Below are positions 9,214 to 22,600 of a stretch of DNA of 64,000 bases, one piece after another (positions within the stretch are counted from its first letter, which is position 1; each line of letters opens with the position of its first letter). The notes beneath the pieces were generated by a model. It was not told where the DNA came from and did no database searches. It saw nothing but the letters and a program-made list of their open reading frames with translations. The position numbers and the translations under genes were made by a program. This stretch comes from Bradyrhizobium arachidis (GTDB taxonomy: Bacteria > Pseudomonadota > Alphaproteobacteria > Rhizobiales > Xanthobacteraceae): the NCBI RefSeq assembly GCF_024758505.1, contig NZ_CP077970.1, forward strand, positions 7,440,001 to 7,504,000, in the 5' to 3' direction.

Positions 9214-9456
9214 TCAGCGGCCGCCGGTGACCTCGCCCCGCATCACGGCCGGGTCGAGCTCCTGGATCACGCTGACCTGCGGCGGAATGCAGTAGCGGAT
9301 GAAGCGATGGCCGATCACGAAGCCGAACTCGCCGTCGCTGGCGCTGGCGATGCTCGTGCCGTTCTCCGCGACGAACTTGCCGAAAGCGCCGAAGTCGAAC
9401 ACTTTCGAGCCGAGGAACTTGCGGACGATCTCTTCGCGGTCTGCAGCGTTGCTCAT
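9214..9456 (-). CDS. Small protein of unknown function (80 residues)
   Basis: The start is set by a perfect ribosome site (AAGGAGG) six bases before the ATG of MSNAADREEIVRKFLG. The product is soluble, with one cysteine (RYCIPPQ), a Gly/Phe-rich middle (KVFDFGAFGKFV, DGEFGFVIGHRF) and a GEVTGGR end. Strong translation of a short protein followed by a larger unknown one could indicate a substrate/modifier pair, a chaperone pair or a toxin-antitoxin pair. The sequence alone does not choose between these. Nothing adjacent resembles a known peptide-modifying enzyme. Confidence 0.75.
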   Translation of the reverse strand: MSNAADREEIVRKFLGSKVFDFGAFGKFVAENGTSIASASDGEFGFVIGHRFIRYCIPPQVSVIQELDPAVMRGEVTGGR

Positions 9457-9713
9457 GGTTGCCTCCTTGCGGTTGGGTGGATCGATGCGGCTACATCTCC
9501 CAGCCGGCATCGGCGCGGACGATGACCTGATGCGCGCACGAGGCGTGTGAGCTACCTTACATTTCAAGATTTTTTGAAAACAACCTGCACGTCAACTGCG
9601 TCGATTCGCGCGCAGATTGCAGATCTGCTACCCTGCGCTGCGGTCCGGGCTGAACACCGCGTCCGCTGCCATTGCCGTGATTGCGATACTTTCAAGAATT
9701 TGAAGGAACCGAC

Positions 9714-10571
9714 ATGAGCACAGATCGCGACAACGCTCTCAATCTCCTTTTGGCCACGCATGGCACGCTGGGTCAGGCCGCCGTGATCGCAAGGCGCAGC
9801 GCCGACGAGCTCGGCGCGAAGGTCACCGCCGCGGAACAGGCGCTGATCGATCTCGAGAGCGCGGCAACCGCGCTGAAGACCGCGCCCGACGCGCAGCTCG
9901 CGCCGGCGATCGAGCAGGCCATGACGCTCACGACGGGGATCATGAAGAACATCGAGACCCTGCTGCCGGCCGGCACGCCGGTCTCGTCGCTCGGAAGCCC
10001 GCTCGACGAATGGAAGGAGTGCCGCAACACCATCGACCGCTGCGACAAGCTCCTGGTCGACATCCGCAAGACCGGGTTCGGCTTCATCACCGCGGTGGTC
10101 GGCGCAGCCACCTTCGTCTTCAGCGTCACGACGCACTTCGCCAATCTCGCCAAGAGCTGGCTGCTCTGCATGCTGGTGGTCCTGATCATCATGCTTTACG
10201 CGATCGATCTCGCGCATCAAACCTGGCTCAACCAGGCCGTCGAGCGCGCCAAGACGCTGGAGCGGGGTCCGCTGCAATTCCAGCTGACCCAGAACATCGC
10301 CAGGGAATTCGCGGCATCCCAGAGCATCGGCCTCGGCGTCGCTCTCTATGTGCTGCTGCTGGCGTCGGCCTGCATCATTTTCCAGGTCTCGATCCCGCTC
10401 TCGCAGGAGAGTGCGCTCAGCGCGGCGCGAGTCAACATCTACAGCGCTCTTGCTACCGGCCTCTTCGCCATCGGCGGCGGCACGCTGATCGCGGTCAAAC
10501 GATGGTGGATGTTTTGGGGATTTGTCGCCCTGTTTGCCCTCACCTGCTTCCTGATCGTCCGGAGCGTGTGA
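9714..10571 (+). CDS. Multi-pass membrane protein of unknown function
   Basis: The protein has 285 residues from the ATG preceded by GAAGGA. The first 120 residues are soluble and rich in Ala/Glu/Leu heptad-like spacing, probably a coiled coil (LGAKVTAAEQALIDLESAAT). About five hydrophobic segments follow: GFGFITAVVGAATFVFSVTT, WLLCMLVVLIIMLYAIDLA, LGVALYVLLLASACIIFQV, SALATGLFAIGGGTLIAV and MFWGFVALFALTCFLIV. It stands alone between an unknown two-gene unit transcribed away and the convergent giant RTX gene. No family is recognised; an inner-membrane role is the only safe inference. Confidence 0.8.
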   Translation: MSTDRDNALNLLLATHGTLGQAAVIARRSADELGAKVTAAEQALIDLESAATALKTAPDAQLAPAIEQAMTLTTGIMKNIETLLPAGTPVSSLGSPLDEWKECRNTIDRCDKLLVDIRKTGFGFITAVVGAATFVFSVTTHFANLAKSWLLCMLVVLIIMLYAIDLAHQTWLNQAVERAKTLERGPLQFQLTQNIAREFAASQSIGLGVALYVLLLASACIIFQVSIPLSQESALSAARVNIYSALATGLFAIGGGTLIAVKRWWMFWGFVALFALTCFLIVRSV

Positions 10572-10608
10572 GCGCGTCGCAAGAGCATCTCGGGAGCCAG
10601 TTCACGGC

Positions 10609-10632
10609 CGGCGCCGGGCGAGCCCGGCGCCG
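10609..10632. terminator. Strong hairpin between convergent genes
   Basis: A perfect 10-bp GC stem (cggcgccggg / cccggcgccg) with loop cgag lies in the 74-bp gap between the membrane protein and the 3' end of the giant RTX gene. The position suits a shared bidirectional terminator. No T-run follows on either strand. Confidence 0.6.
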
Positions 10633-10645
10633 ATCCACAGCATTG

Positions 10646-13600
10646 TCACACGAACAGGAAGTTGCCGTTCGTGATCGTTCCGACGTTGTTGGTGAGATGG
10701 ATCTGGATATCGCTTCCATCCATGTTGCCGTCGCCGTTGACGTCGATCTGCAACATCGTCTGGCCGCCCGAATTGTCCAGCCGCGCCTGCGACTGACCGG
10801 TGGAGGTGAATGGGTCCGAGTCGACGAAGTTGACCGAACTACCGGTGAAGCCGCCGGCACCCACCATGCTGTTGTCGAACACGAAGAAGTCCTGAGCAGC
10901 ATTGAAGCCGTCGATGGTATCGCTCATCGCGACGTAGGAGTCCGACACGCTGGCGTAGCGGAAATTATCCACGCCGGCGCTCGCCGTCATCATGTCCATG
11001 CCGCCACCGCCGGTGACGGTGGTCGTCCCGGTCGCGTTCGCGATGACGATGGTGTCGTTCATGATCGAACCGGTGACATTCTCGACGTTGTTGACGGTGA
11101 CCGAGTTGAAGATGCCGTTCATGACGAGGGCGTCCGTGCCGGCCCCGAGGTCGACCGTCGTATTCGACAGCGTGCTGTTGACGGTCAGCATATCGTTACC
11201 GCCCGATCCGTTGATGACCTGGACGCCCCACAGGTTCGAGAACACATTGGTGGTGCCCTCCAGGTTGAGCGTGTTGTGGGTGCCATCGCCGAGGTTGATC
11301 GAGGTGCCGTTCTGGTCGTTGAGCAGTGTCAGCACATCGTCAACTGGATTGATGCCGCCGAAGTCCGAGCCATTGATGAACGACACGTTGCTGACACTCA
11401 GGCTGTTGGTGCCGCTGGCGAGGTTCAACATGTTGGCCCCGCCGCCGAGATCAACGGAGAGCCCATTGACCAGCGTCGACAGGCCAACATTGTTGTCGCC
11501 GCCGTCGCCAACGAGATTTGCCACGTTGACGAGATTGAGACCGTAGAAGCCTCCGCTACCGTTCAAGCTAACGGTGTTGGTCCCTGCCCCAAGGTCGATG
11601 GTGTGACCGAACAGATTGCTGCCGACCGCGAGATAGTCGTCACCGGCCGTTCCGACGATGGGCGCATTGCCGTTCAAGAACAGCCCCGAGATGTCAACCG
11701 GCGCGCCTGATGTCCCCGACGACGTCATGACGATCTTGTCGGTGAATTGCATCAGCTCGACGTTGCTGAGCGTGTCGATGCCATCGCGATTGCTGACGAG
11801 ATCGGTAACCTGGATCTGCCCTCCTGCAAGCGTCAAGAAGCTGTAGTCCGAGTTCTGGCCGGAGAAGATCGCGACGTCACCGCCAGCACCGCCGTCGATG
11901 GTGTCGTTGCCCGAGCTGCCGGTTATTTGATCATAGCCGTCTCCGGCATTAATGATGTCGTTGCCACCAGCACCGTTGAAAAACTCATTCGCACTGCTTC
12001 CGGTGATCGTGTCGCCGAAATTTGAGCCGGCGACGCTGTTGACACCAGAGAAGTGGTCGGCACCGACGGAGGCCGCATTGCCCGACGCGATTCCGTTCAC
12101 CATGTCGATGGTCACGCCGGCGGTCGCATTGCCGTACTGGATCTGCGTGAATCCATTGCCGATGATCGTGTCGTCACCGGCAAGGCCCTGGAACGCATTG
12201 AACGTTCCGAACAGACCCATGAAGCCGGTGGCATCGTAGGTGTCGCTTCCGTTGCTGCCGACAGCGCTGTTGACGCCCGTGAAGGTGTCGGTGCCAACCG
12301 AGGAGTCGCCGGTCGCGGTACCGGCGACCAGATTGATGTTCACGCTGCCGGTGGCGTTGTTGAAGAAGATTTGCGTGCTGCCGTTGCCGATGATGACGTC
12401 GTTGCCGCCTTGCCCCTGGAAGGCATTGAAGCCGGCGAACCCGGTCGCATTGTAGGTATCGACGAAATTGCTGCCGTTGGCGCTGTTGACGCCAGTGAAG
12501 GTGTCATGTCCGACCGAGGCGTCGCCTGTGGCCGAGCCCGCCTGCAGGTTGATCGTGACGCCCGCCGTCGCATTGGTGAACTGGATGCGGGTGTTGCCGT
12601 TGCCGGTGATGACGTCGTCGCCGCCAAGCCCTTCGAACTGGTTGAAGGTGCCGTTGTTGCCCGCGTTGGTGCTGGTGCCGCTGAAGCCGACCGCGTTGAA
12701 ATTGTCGGCGAAGACGGTGCCCTGGATGCCTTCGATCGACCGCAGCGTGTCGTTGCCGATCGAAGCGTCGCCGGTGGCGGTACCCGCCGCGAGATTGACG
12801 GTGACACCGCCGGTCACGAAGTAGATGTTGTTGTAGCTCGCGGTGTCGAAACCGCCGCGACCGTCGATGGAGTCGTCGCCGGCATTGCCGGTGAAGGTGT
12901 CGTTGTTGGCACTGCCGCGCAGCGTATCGCTGAACACCGACGCCTGGATTGCGTTGACGCCGGTAAAGGTGTCGTGGCCTGTCGAGGAATCGCCGTCCGC
13001 GGTGCCGGTGCCCGGCGTTGCGCCGGTCTGCAAGTCGACGACGACGGCACCGGTCGCATTGGTATAGGCGACGCGCGTATTACCGTTGCCGGTGATGACG
13101 TCGGTGCCCCCCATGCCGTTGAACTCGTTGAATGTGCCGTTGGAGCCGGGGTTGACGCCCGAGCCGCTGAAGCCGGCGGCGGTGAACGTATCGTTCGAGT
13201 TGCTGCCCCGTACCGACTCGACCGAGATCAGCGTGTCGGTGTCGGTGCCCGTCGTGGTGTTGACCGTCACGGTTCCAGCCGCGAGATTGACCGAGATGCC
13301 GGCGGAGGTGATCGTCGGATCGTTGGCGTAATCCGCCCGATCGAAGCCCCCGCGTCCATTGATGATGTCGTTGCCGCCGCGCCCGTCGAAGATCTCGACG
13401 GTACCGAACGGATTGCTGCTTCCGAGCAGCGTGTCGACAAACGCAGAGCCGATCACGTTGCCGACACCCGACCCGACGATGGTATCGGTGCCAACGGATG
13501 CGTCGCCCGTCGCGGTCTTGGCCATAAGATCGACCGTCACCCCGGCCGTTGCGCTGGCGTACGAAATGCGCGTTAGCGGCGCGCCGGAGGCGTTTGTGCC

Positions 13601-16600
13601 GGTGATGATCGTATCGTTGCCGCCGAGACCCTCGAACTCGTCGAAGCCGAGCTGCGTACCGGCAATACCGGCGTCGCCGGTGAAGCCGGTAGCATCGAAC
13701 GTATCGGCGAAATTGCTGCCGGTGATGGCCTCGACATTCACCAGCATGTCGGTGCCGACACCGGCGCCCGTCACCGAACCGGTCGCAAGGCTGACCGTGA
13801 TGCCACCCGTCGCATCGCTATAGACGGCCCGGTCCAGACCTTGTCCGCCATCGAGCAGGTCGTTGCCGGCAAAACCTTGCAGCTTATCGTTGCCACCAAG
13901 CCCGATCAGGGTGTCGGCGTTGGCCGTGCCGAGGAGCGTGTTGGCGTTGCTATCGCCAGTCTGAGAGATGCCCGGCGTGGCGAAGATGAAGTCGCCGTCG
14001 ACGAGGTTGCCGAGCGCGACATTGGTGAGCGTCAGGCTGTCGCCACCGCCGAAAGTAATGACCGTATCAGCGCCCACTTGCTGGGCGTGCGACTGGATGT
14101 CCGCGATGCTCCCGATCGCGCCGGCAACCCCGGTGAGATCAATGCGATCACCCTGCGCGTGAGAGAAATCGGTGATCTGGTCGGCGCCATCATGCACGGC
14201 AAAGACAAAGGTATCCGCGCCGGCGTTGCCGGTCAGGATGTCGTTGCCGATCCCGCCATCGATCAGATCGTTGCCGCTGCCGCCATAGATGACGTCATTG
14301 CCGCCCTCGCCATAGAGGACATCGTTGCCGCCAAGCGACGGATTGGACAACTGCCCGCCTTCGATCTGGTCGTTGCCATCACCGCCATGGATGACGTCGG
14401 AGCCCGCGAAGCCGCGCAGCAGGTTGGCGTTTGCGTTGCCGGTGATGACGTCGTCGAACGCCGTTCCGTTGATGCTGTCGATATTGATCAGGGTATCGGT
14501 CCCGACCGACAAATCGCCCACGGCCGTGCCGGTCACGAGGTTGACGACGACACCGCCCATCGCACCGGCATAGTTGGAGAAGTCACCGAACGGAGTCGAG
14601 GCGATGCTCTTGCCACCGCCATCGATGATGTCGTTGCCCATGCCGCCGTCGAAGATCTCGTTGTCGGCCGCGCTTCCGGTCAGCACGTCGTCATGCGTCG
14701 AGCCGCCGACACCTTCGATGTTGACCAGAGTATCGGTGCCGCCATATCCGTCCGAGGCGACACCCGTGCCGAGATTGACGACGACTCCGGTCGGAGCGTC
14801 GCCGTAGTTGGCCATGTCGCCATTGCCCTGAACGTTCGCACCGCCATTGAGGTAATCATTGCCAGCACCGCCGGACAGGAAATCCTGCCCGTTGCCACCG
14901 AGCAGGACGTCATCGCCGTCACTGCCGAACAACTGGTCGGTGCCGTCATTGCCGAGGATGGTGTCCTGGCCCGCGCCGCCGGCCAGCGCAAGATTGTCTC
15001 CGTTGTCGCCGTTGAGGACGACACCGTTGTTGCCGCTGGCGAACACGAAGTCCGCCGCGGTGAGGTTCGCCAGTGTGACATTGTTCAGCGTCAGGCTGTT
15101 GACGGCATCGAACGTGATGACCGTGTTGATGCCGACCTGCGTTGCGTGCGACAGCACGTCGGCGAAGCTCGCGATACCGGTAACGCCGGCGATCTCGATC
15201 ATGTCGCCCTGGGCGTGGTTGAAATCGTTGATGACGTCGGCATTGCTGAGGCCTGAATAGACGAAGAGGTCCGAGCCGGCACCGCCGGACAGGAAATCAT
15301 TGCCGAAGTTGCCGTTGAGATAGTCGTTGCCGGCGTTACCGCTGAGGAAATCGTTGCTGACGTTGGAGCCAACGATCGTGTCGTTGAAGTTCGAACCGGC
15401 GACGCTGTTCACGCCACCGGTGATGGTGTCGTGACCGACCGACGTATCACCGCTGGCCGTGCCGGCCGACAGGTCAACGACGACCGCGGCGGTGGCATTA
15501 TTGAAGAAGATCTGCGTGTTGCCATTGCCGGTAATCAGGTCGTCACCGCCCTGGCCCTGGAAAGAGTTGAACGAGAAATTCGGGCCGATGAATCCCGTCG
15601 CGTCGTACACGTCGCCAAAATTGCTGCCGTTGGCGCTGTTCACGCCCGAGAGCGTATCATGACCGACCGACGCATCGCCCGAGGCAGTGCCCGCAGTTAT
15701 GTTGATGGTCACGCCCGCGGTCGCGTTGGTGAACTGGATGCGGGTGTTGCCGTTGCCGGTGACGACGTCATCGCCGCCAAACCCTTCGAACTGGTTGAAG
15801 TTGCCGTTGCTGTCGCTCACGTTCAGCACATTAAGCCCACCGTAGCCAGTCGCATTGAACGTATCGGCAAAAGTCGTGCCCTGGATGCCTTCGATCGAGC
15901 GCAGTGTGTCCGTGCCGATCGAAGCGTCACCCGTGACCGTGCCCGCCGCAAGATCGACGTTGATGCCGCCGGTCACGAAATAGATGTTGTTGTAGTTCAC
16001 GGTATCGAAGTTACCGCGGCCATCGATGAAGTCGTTGCCGGCGTTGCCGATGAAACTGTCGTTGGTCGACGCACCCGACATCGTGTCGTCGTACATCGAT
16101 CCCTGGACCGCGTTCACGCCGCTGAAATGATCGGTTCCGACGGAGCCGTCGGCGCTCGTGGCAAGACCTGTCTGGAGGTCGATCGTGATGCCCGCGGTGG
16201 CATTGTTGTAGGACAGGCGCGTGTTGCCGTTTCCGGTGATGAGATCGTCGCCGCCGCCGCCGGTGAACTCGTTGAACGTACCATTCGAACCCGCATTGAC
16301 GCTGCTAGCGCTGAATCCGGTCGCATCATAGGTGTCGTTGAAGGCCGTACCGCGCACGCCTTCGACCGATCGCAGCGTGTCGGTGCCGACCGTCGCATTG
16401 CCGGTGACGATGCCCGCCGCCAGGTTGACCGAGATCGCAGCCGTCACCGCCGTGTCGTTGATGTAGTCGACGCGGTCGAAGCCGCCCCTTCCGTCGATGA
16501 AATCGTCGCCGGCACGACCGTCGAAGACCTCGACGGTGCCGAAGGGGTTGCTGCTGCCGAGCAGCGTATCGTTGAAGGCCGAGCCGTTGACGTTTGCGAC

Positions 16601-19600
16601 GCCGGAGCCGACGAATGTGTCGGTGCCGACCGACGCATCGCCGGTCGCGGTCTTGGCCGCGAAGTCCACGGTCACGGCAGCAGTGGCGCTGACATAGGAC
16701 ACGCGCGTGATCGGCGCGCCTGACGCGTTGACATTGCTGATGATGACGTCGTTGCCGCCCTTGCCCTCGAACTCATTGAAGCCGATCGGCGTGCCCGGCG
16801 TCAGCGCATCGCCGGCAAAGCCGGACGAATTGTACGTATCGGCGAAATTGCTGCCGACGACGCCTTCGATGCCGACGAGCGTATCGGTGCCGACGCCGGC
16901 GCCGGTCACCCAGCCGCCCGCCATGTTGACGGTGATCGCGCCGGTCGCATCCGTATAGACCGCGCGGTCAAAATTCGCGCCGCCGTCGAGCAGGTCGGCG
17001 CCGCCGCCGCCCTGGAGCCGGTCGTTGCCCGCGAGGCCAAGAACCGTGTCGGAATTGGCCGTGCCCGGCGGCAGCGTGTTGTTGTTGGCATCGCCGGTGA
17101 TGGTCGTGCCTTGCGTGCCGAAGATGAAGTCAGCGGCCGTGAGATTGCCGAGCGTGACGCCCTGGAGCGTCAGAATGTCGGTCGCACTGAAGGTGATGAC
17201 GGTATTGCCGCCCACCTGCTGCGCATGCGCGACCACGTCGGCGAGGCTGTAGACGCCGTTGGCACCGGCGATCCCGGTGAGATCGATCTTGTCGCCCTGC
17301 GCCTGCGAAAAATCGGTGATGAGATCAGCACCGCTCCCGGTGACATAGGCGAAGGTATCGGCGCCGGCACCGCCGGTGAGGGCATCGGTCAGCTTGCCGC
17401 CACGGATGACGTCGTTGAAGCCGGATCCAACGACGGCGTTGACGCCGCCGTTGATGGTGTCGTGTCCGACCGAGGAGTCGCCGCTGACAGCTCCGAAAGC
17501 AAGATCGACAGTGACGCCTGCGGTCGCATTGTTGAAGAAGATTTGCGTGATGCCATTGCCGGTGATGACGTCGTCGCCGCCCTGGCCCTGGAAGCTGTTG
17601 AAGCCGACGAATCCGGTCGCATCGTATGCGTCGGCAAAGTTGCTGCCGGTGGCACTGTTGACGCCTGTGAACGTGTCGTGCCCAACCGAGCCGTCGCCCG
17701 TGGCCGAGCCTGCCTTCAAGTTGATCGTCACGCCGCCGGTCGCGTTCCCGTAAAGCAGCCGGGTGCTGCCGTTACCCGTAATGACGTCGTCGCCGCCCTG
17801 GCCCTCAAACTGGTTGAAGGTTCCATTGCTGCCGGCGTTGGTGCTGCCGCTGCCGAAGCCCGTCGCGACGTAGGTGTCCGCGAAGATCGTGCCCTGGACG
17901 CCCTCGATCGAACGCAGCGTATCGGTCCCGGTGGACGCGTCGCCGGTCACCGTTCCGCTCGCCATGTCCACGCTGATGCCGCCGGTCGTGTAGGTCAGGT
18001 TGCTGTATTGGGCAGTGTCGAAGCCGCCGCGGCCGTCGATGAAATCGTTGCCGGCGAGAGCCTGGAACTGCTCGTTGGCACCGCTGCCCGAGAGGGTGTC
18101 GGCGAACAGCGAGCCCAGCACCGCGTTGACGCCGGTGAAGGTGTCGGTGCCGACCTGCGCGACGTCGCCGCCGGCCGTGCCATGTGATGTGCCCGCAGCA
18201 ATGTCGACGGTGACGCCGTCCAGCGCCTGCGTGAACTGCAGCCGCGTGTTGCCGTTACCGGTGATGGTGTCGTCGCCGCCCATGCCTTCGAAATTATTGA
18301 AGGTGTTGAACGAGCCGGCGTTGATGCTCGCGCCACTGAATCCGGTCGCGTCGTAACTGTCGACAAAATTGGTGCCGCGCACGGCCTCGACCGAACGCAG
18401 CGTGTCCGTGCCGATCGAGGCATCGCCGGTCACGGTACCGGCGGCGAGATTGACCGTGATGCCCGAAATCGTCGCGGAATCCTGGTTGTAGGACGCAAAA
18501 TCATAGCCGCCGCGACCATCAATCAGGTCGTTGCCGCCGCGCGCGTCGTACTGCTCATAGGTCCCGTTGGCGTTGTCGGTGCCGCGCAGCGTGTCGTCAT
18601 AGGCCGAGCCGACGATGGCGTTGACGTTGGTAAACGTGTCGTGGCCGACCGAGGCGTCGCCGTCCGCGGTCCCCGCGGCGAGATCCACCGTCACCGCCGC
18701 CGTCGCGCTGACATAGGAAATCCGGCCCAGGATCTGTCCAGACGCATTGACCGAGCCGGTGATCGCGTCATTGCCGGCGCCGCCCTCGAACTCGGCGAGG
18801 CCAACCGCTGCACCGGGAATCCCGCTCGCACCGGTGAATCCTGTCGCGTTGAACGCATCGGCAAAATTGCTGCCGACGATGCCCTCGACATTGACGAGCA
18901 TATCCGTTCCGACGCCCGGTCCGAACACCGTGCCCGCGGTCAGATTGACGGTGATGCCCCCGGTCGCATCGCTATAGATGGCGCGATCAAAGCCCTGCCC
19001 GCCGTCGAGGAGGTCGCTGCCGCCAAGGCCCTGGAGTCGGTCGTTGCCGTCAAGGCCGCTGATGGTGTCGGCATTGACAGTACCGAGAAGCGTATTCGGA
19101 TTGTTGTCGCCGACGATGGTCTGACCGATCGTCCCGAACACGAAATCGCTGGCGACGAGGTTGCCCGAAAACACGTTCTGGAGCGTGAGCGTGTCGCCCG
19201 GCCCGAAGCTGATGACCGTGTTCGGTCCCATCTGGGTAAGATGGGACTGGAGGTCTGCCAGGCTATAGATGCCGTAGATGCCGGTGAGATCGATCTTGTC
19301 GCCCTGGCTGTGGTTGAAATCGCCGACCGTGTCAAAGCCATAGCCGGTCGCGTAGACGAATGTATCACCCCCCAGGCCGCCGCTGAGGAAATCGCTTCCG
19401 GCGCGGCCGTCGAGGACGTCGTTGCCGCCGCTGCCGGAGAGACCGTCGTTGCTGGCGGACCCGATAATCGTGTCGTTGAAGTTCGATCCGGCGACGTTGA
19501 AAACGCCGCCCGTGATGGTGTCATGGCCGACCGACGCGTCGCCGTCGGCGGTCCCCGCCGTGAGGTTGACGGTCACACTGTTCGTCGCACTACCGTACTG

Positions 19601-22600
19601 GATCTGCGTGTTGCCGTTGCCGGTAATGACGTCGTTGCCGCCGTTGCCCGAAAACGAATTGAAGGTCCCGTTCAGACCGTTGAATCCGGTCGCGTCGTAG
19701 ACGTCGGCGAAATTGCTGCCCGAGGCACTATTCACACCGCTGAAGGCGTCGTGGCCGACGGATGCATCCCCGCTGGCCGTGCCGGCGGCGAGGTTGACAG
19801 TGACGCCTCCCGTAGCGTTGTTGAACTGGACTTGGGTGTTGCCGTTGCCGGTGATGACGTCGTTGCCGCCCTGCCCCTGGAACGAGTTGAACGTGCCGTT
19901 CGGGCTGTTAAAGCCCGCCGCGTTATAGGTGTCGACGAAGTTGCTGCCGGTGGCGCTGTTGACGCCGCTGAACGTGTCGTGCCCGGCCGACGCGTCGCCG
20001 GTGGCTGAACCGGTGACCAGATTGATGGTCACGCCGGCTGTCGAATTGCCATAGAGCAGCCGGGTGTTGCCGTTGCCGATGATGGTGTCGTCGCCGCCGA
20101 GGCCCTCGAACTGATTGAACGTGCCGTTGTTGCCGAAGTTCGGACCGGTCACGCCGTACATGGTCGCATTGTAGGTATCGGCGAAGCTGGTGCCCTGGAC
20201 ACCTTCAATCGAGCGCAGGGTGTCGTGGCCGCTCGAAGCGTCGCCATCGACGGTGCCGCCGGCCATGTTGACGGTGATGCCGCCGGTCGTGAAGAAGATG
20301 TTGTTGTAGGACGAAACGTCGAAGCCGTTGCCGCCATCGATGGAGTCGTCGCCGGCGAGGCCGGTGAAGGTGTCGTTGGTGTTCCCGCCGATCAGGGTGT
20401 CGTTGAACATCGACGCCTGGACGGCGTTGACGCCGGTGAAGTGGTCGGTGCCGACGGACGAGTCGCCGGTAGCAATGCCAGTGGTGAAGTTGACAGTAAC
20501 GCCGGCGGTCGCATTGTTGAATCCGAGCCGTGTGAAGCCATTACCGGTGATGATGTCGTCGCCGCCGTTGCCGGTGAATTCGTTGAACGTGCCGAGCGAG
20601 CCGGCATTGACGCTGCCGGCGCCGAATCCGGTGGCATTGTAGGTGTCGGCGAAGTTGGTGCCGCGAACGGCTTCGACTCCGCGGAGCGTATCCGTTCCAA
20701 TGCTGGAGTCGCCGGTCACGATGCCGGCGGCCATGTTGACGGTGATTCCGCTCGTCGTGGACGGATCCACGTTGTAATCGACGCGATCGAAGCCGCCACG
20801 GCCGTCGATGAGATCATTGCCCGCGAAACCCGAGAACACCTCGGCGCTGAAATTCGGGTTGTTGGTGCCCTTGAGCACGTCGTCGAACGCTGAGCCCCAG
20901 GCGCCGATGAAGCCGGAGCCGATCAGGGTGTCGTGGCCGACCGACAAATCACCGTCCGCGGTTCCGGCGGAGAGGTCGACCGTTACGGCACCGGTCGCGC
21001 TGACATAGGACACGCGGGTGAGCTCGGCGCCCTGGCTGTTGCTGTTGCTGTAGATGACGTCGTCGCCGCCCTTGCCTTCGAACTCGTTGAAGCCGATCGG
21101 CGTGCCCGGAACGTTCGAATCGCCGGTGAATCCCCTGGCATCGAGCGTGTCTGCGAAATTGCTGCCGACCACAGCCTCGATGTTGACCAGCGTATCGGTG
21201 TCGACGCCCGGCCCGGACACCGTACCCGCGGCAAGATTCGCGGTGATGCCGCCGGTCGCGTCAGTGTAGATCCCGCGGTCAAAACCCTGGCCGCCGTCGA
21301 GAAGGTCGTTGCCAGCGCCGCCGGTCAGGTAATCCTTACCCGCACCGCCATAGAGGAAATCGTTGCCGGCACCGCCGCCGATATGGTCGTTGCCGTCGAG
21401 GCCGTCGATGGAATCGCTGCCATTGCCGCCGGTGAGCACGTCGTCGCCGAGCGTGCCGAGCTGCGCACCGTCGACGTCGCCGACGACGGCGTTGTCAACT
21501 TGATCCTGGAGATGATCGACAAAGGTGCTTTGCAGATCGGCGACCTGCGCGGCATTGTTGAAGTCCGTGCTTGCCAACTGGTCCGCGGCCGCGCCCTGCG
21601 CGACCTGACCGGCCTGGGCCAGTTCGGTGAGGTCGGTTGCAGACTGGATGCTGCCGTTTGCTGCCGCGACGACGTCGACGACCGTCGAGATGGCGGCTGC
21701 GCTGACGCCGGAGCCTGCGACAACGCTGTGCACGGTATCGGCCGAGCTCAGATCGAAGGCTGGCGTATGGACCGGATCGGCCTGAGCCGCCGTGATGGCG
21801 TCCGCGATCGCCGTCATGACCGTGTCGGGCGAACCGCCGACCGCGGATACCTGCGTGACCGTGCTCTGGACCTGGATCGCGGCCGACAGGACCGCCGTCG
21901 CCGCGGCGATGTCGTCCGGATCGGTTCCGTTGACGACGGCCGCGACCGGATCGAAGGTCTTCAGGTCGATCGTGGAGTCCAGACCGAACGCGGTCTTGAC
22001 CGCGATCTCCGCGTCCGCCGCGCTCAGCGGCGTGGGGTCGCTCGCGGTCGAATCCACCAGCGCCGAGATCAGCGTGGTGAGCGGCGTGATGACGGTCGAT
22101 CCGGCGGGGGCTTTCAGCACGCCGGTCACCGCAAGCCCGGTCGATACGTCCGTGCCGCCGATGCTGACGAGCGTACCGCTGCCGCCGACGAGCGCAAAGC
22201 TTCCGTCCGCGTTGGTAGTCGTGTGGGCTTCGCCCGCGTCGAACTGGCCGTTGTAGTTCGCGTCGGCAAATACGGTGGCGCCGGCGATGTAGCCGTCGAT
22301 CTCCTGGCCGGTGATGACGGGCACGGTCGCGCTCGCCAATACGTCCACGGATATGTCGGTCACCGGGCTGCTTGCCTGATGGACGCCATCATTCGAGATT
22401 GCACTGACGTGAAGCGTGAGCAGGCCGGGCAGAACGGCAGGGTCCGGAATCAGCGCGAGGTCGCTGTGCTGCAGATCGGCGGCCGACAGCCCCCATACGC
22501 CTTCGTCGATCGCGGCCCCGTAGTTCAGTGTGAAACCGGACGGCAGGCCGGTGATCTTCACGAGCAACGTACTGCTGGTGTCGATCAGGGCGGCGGAGAT

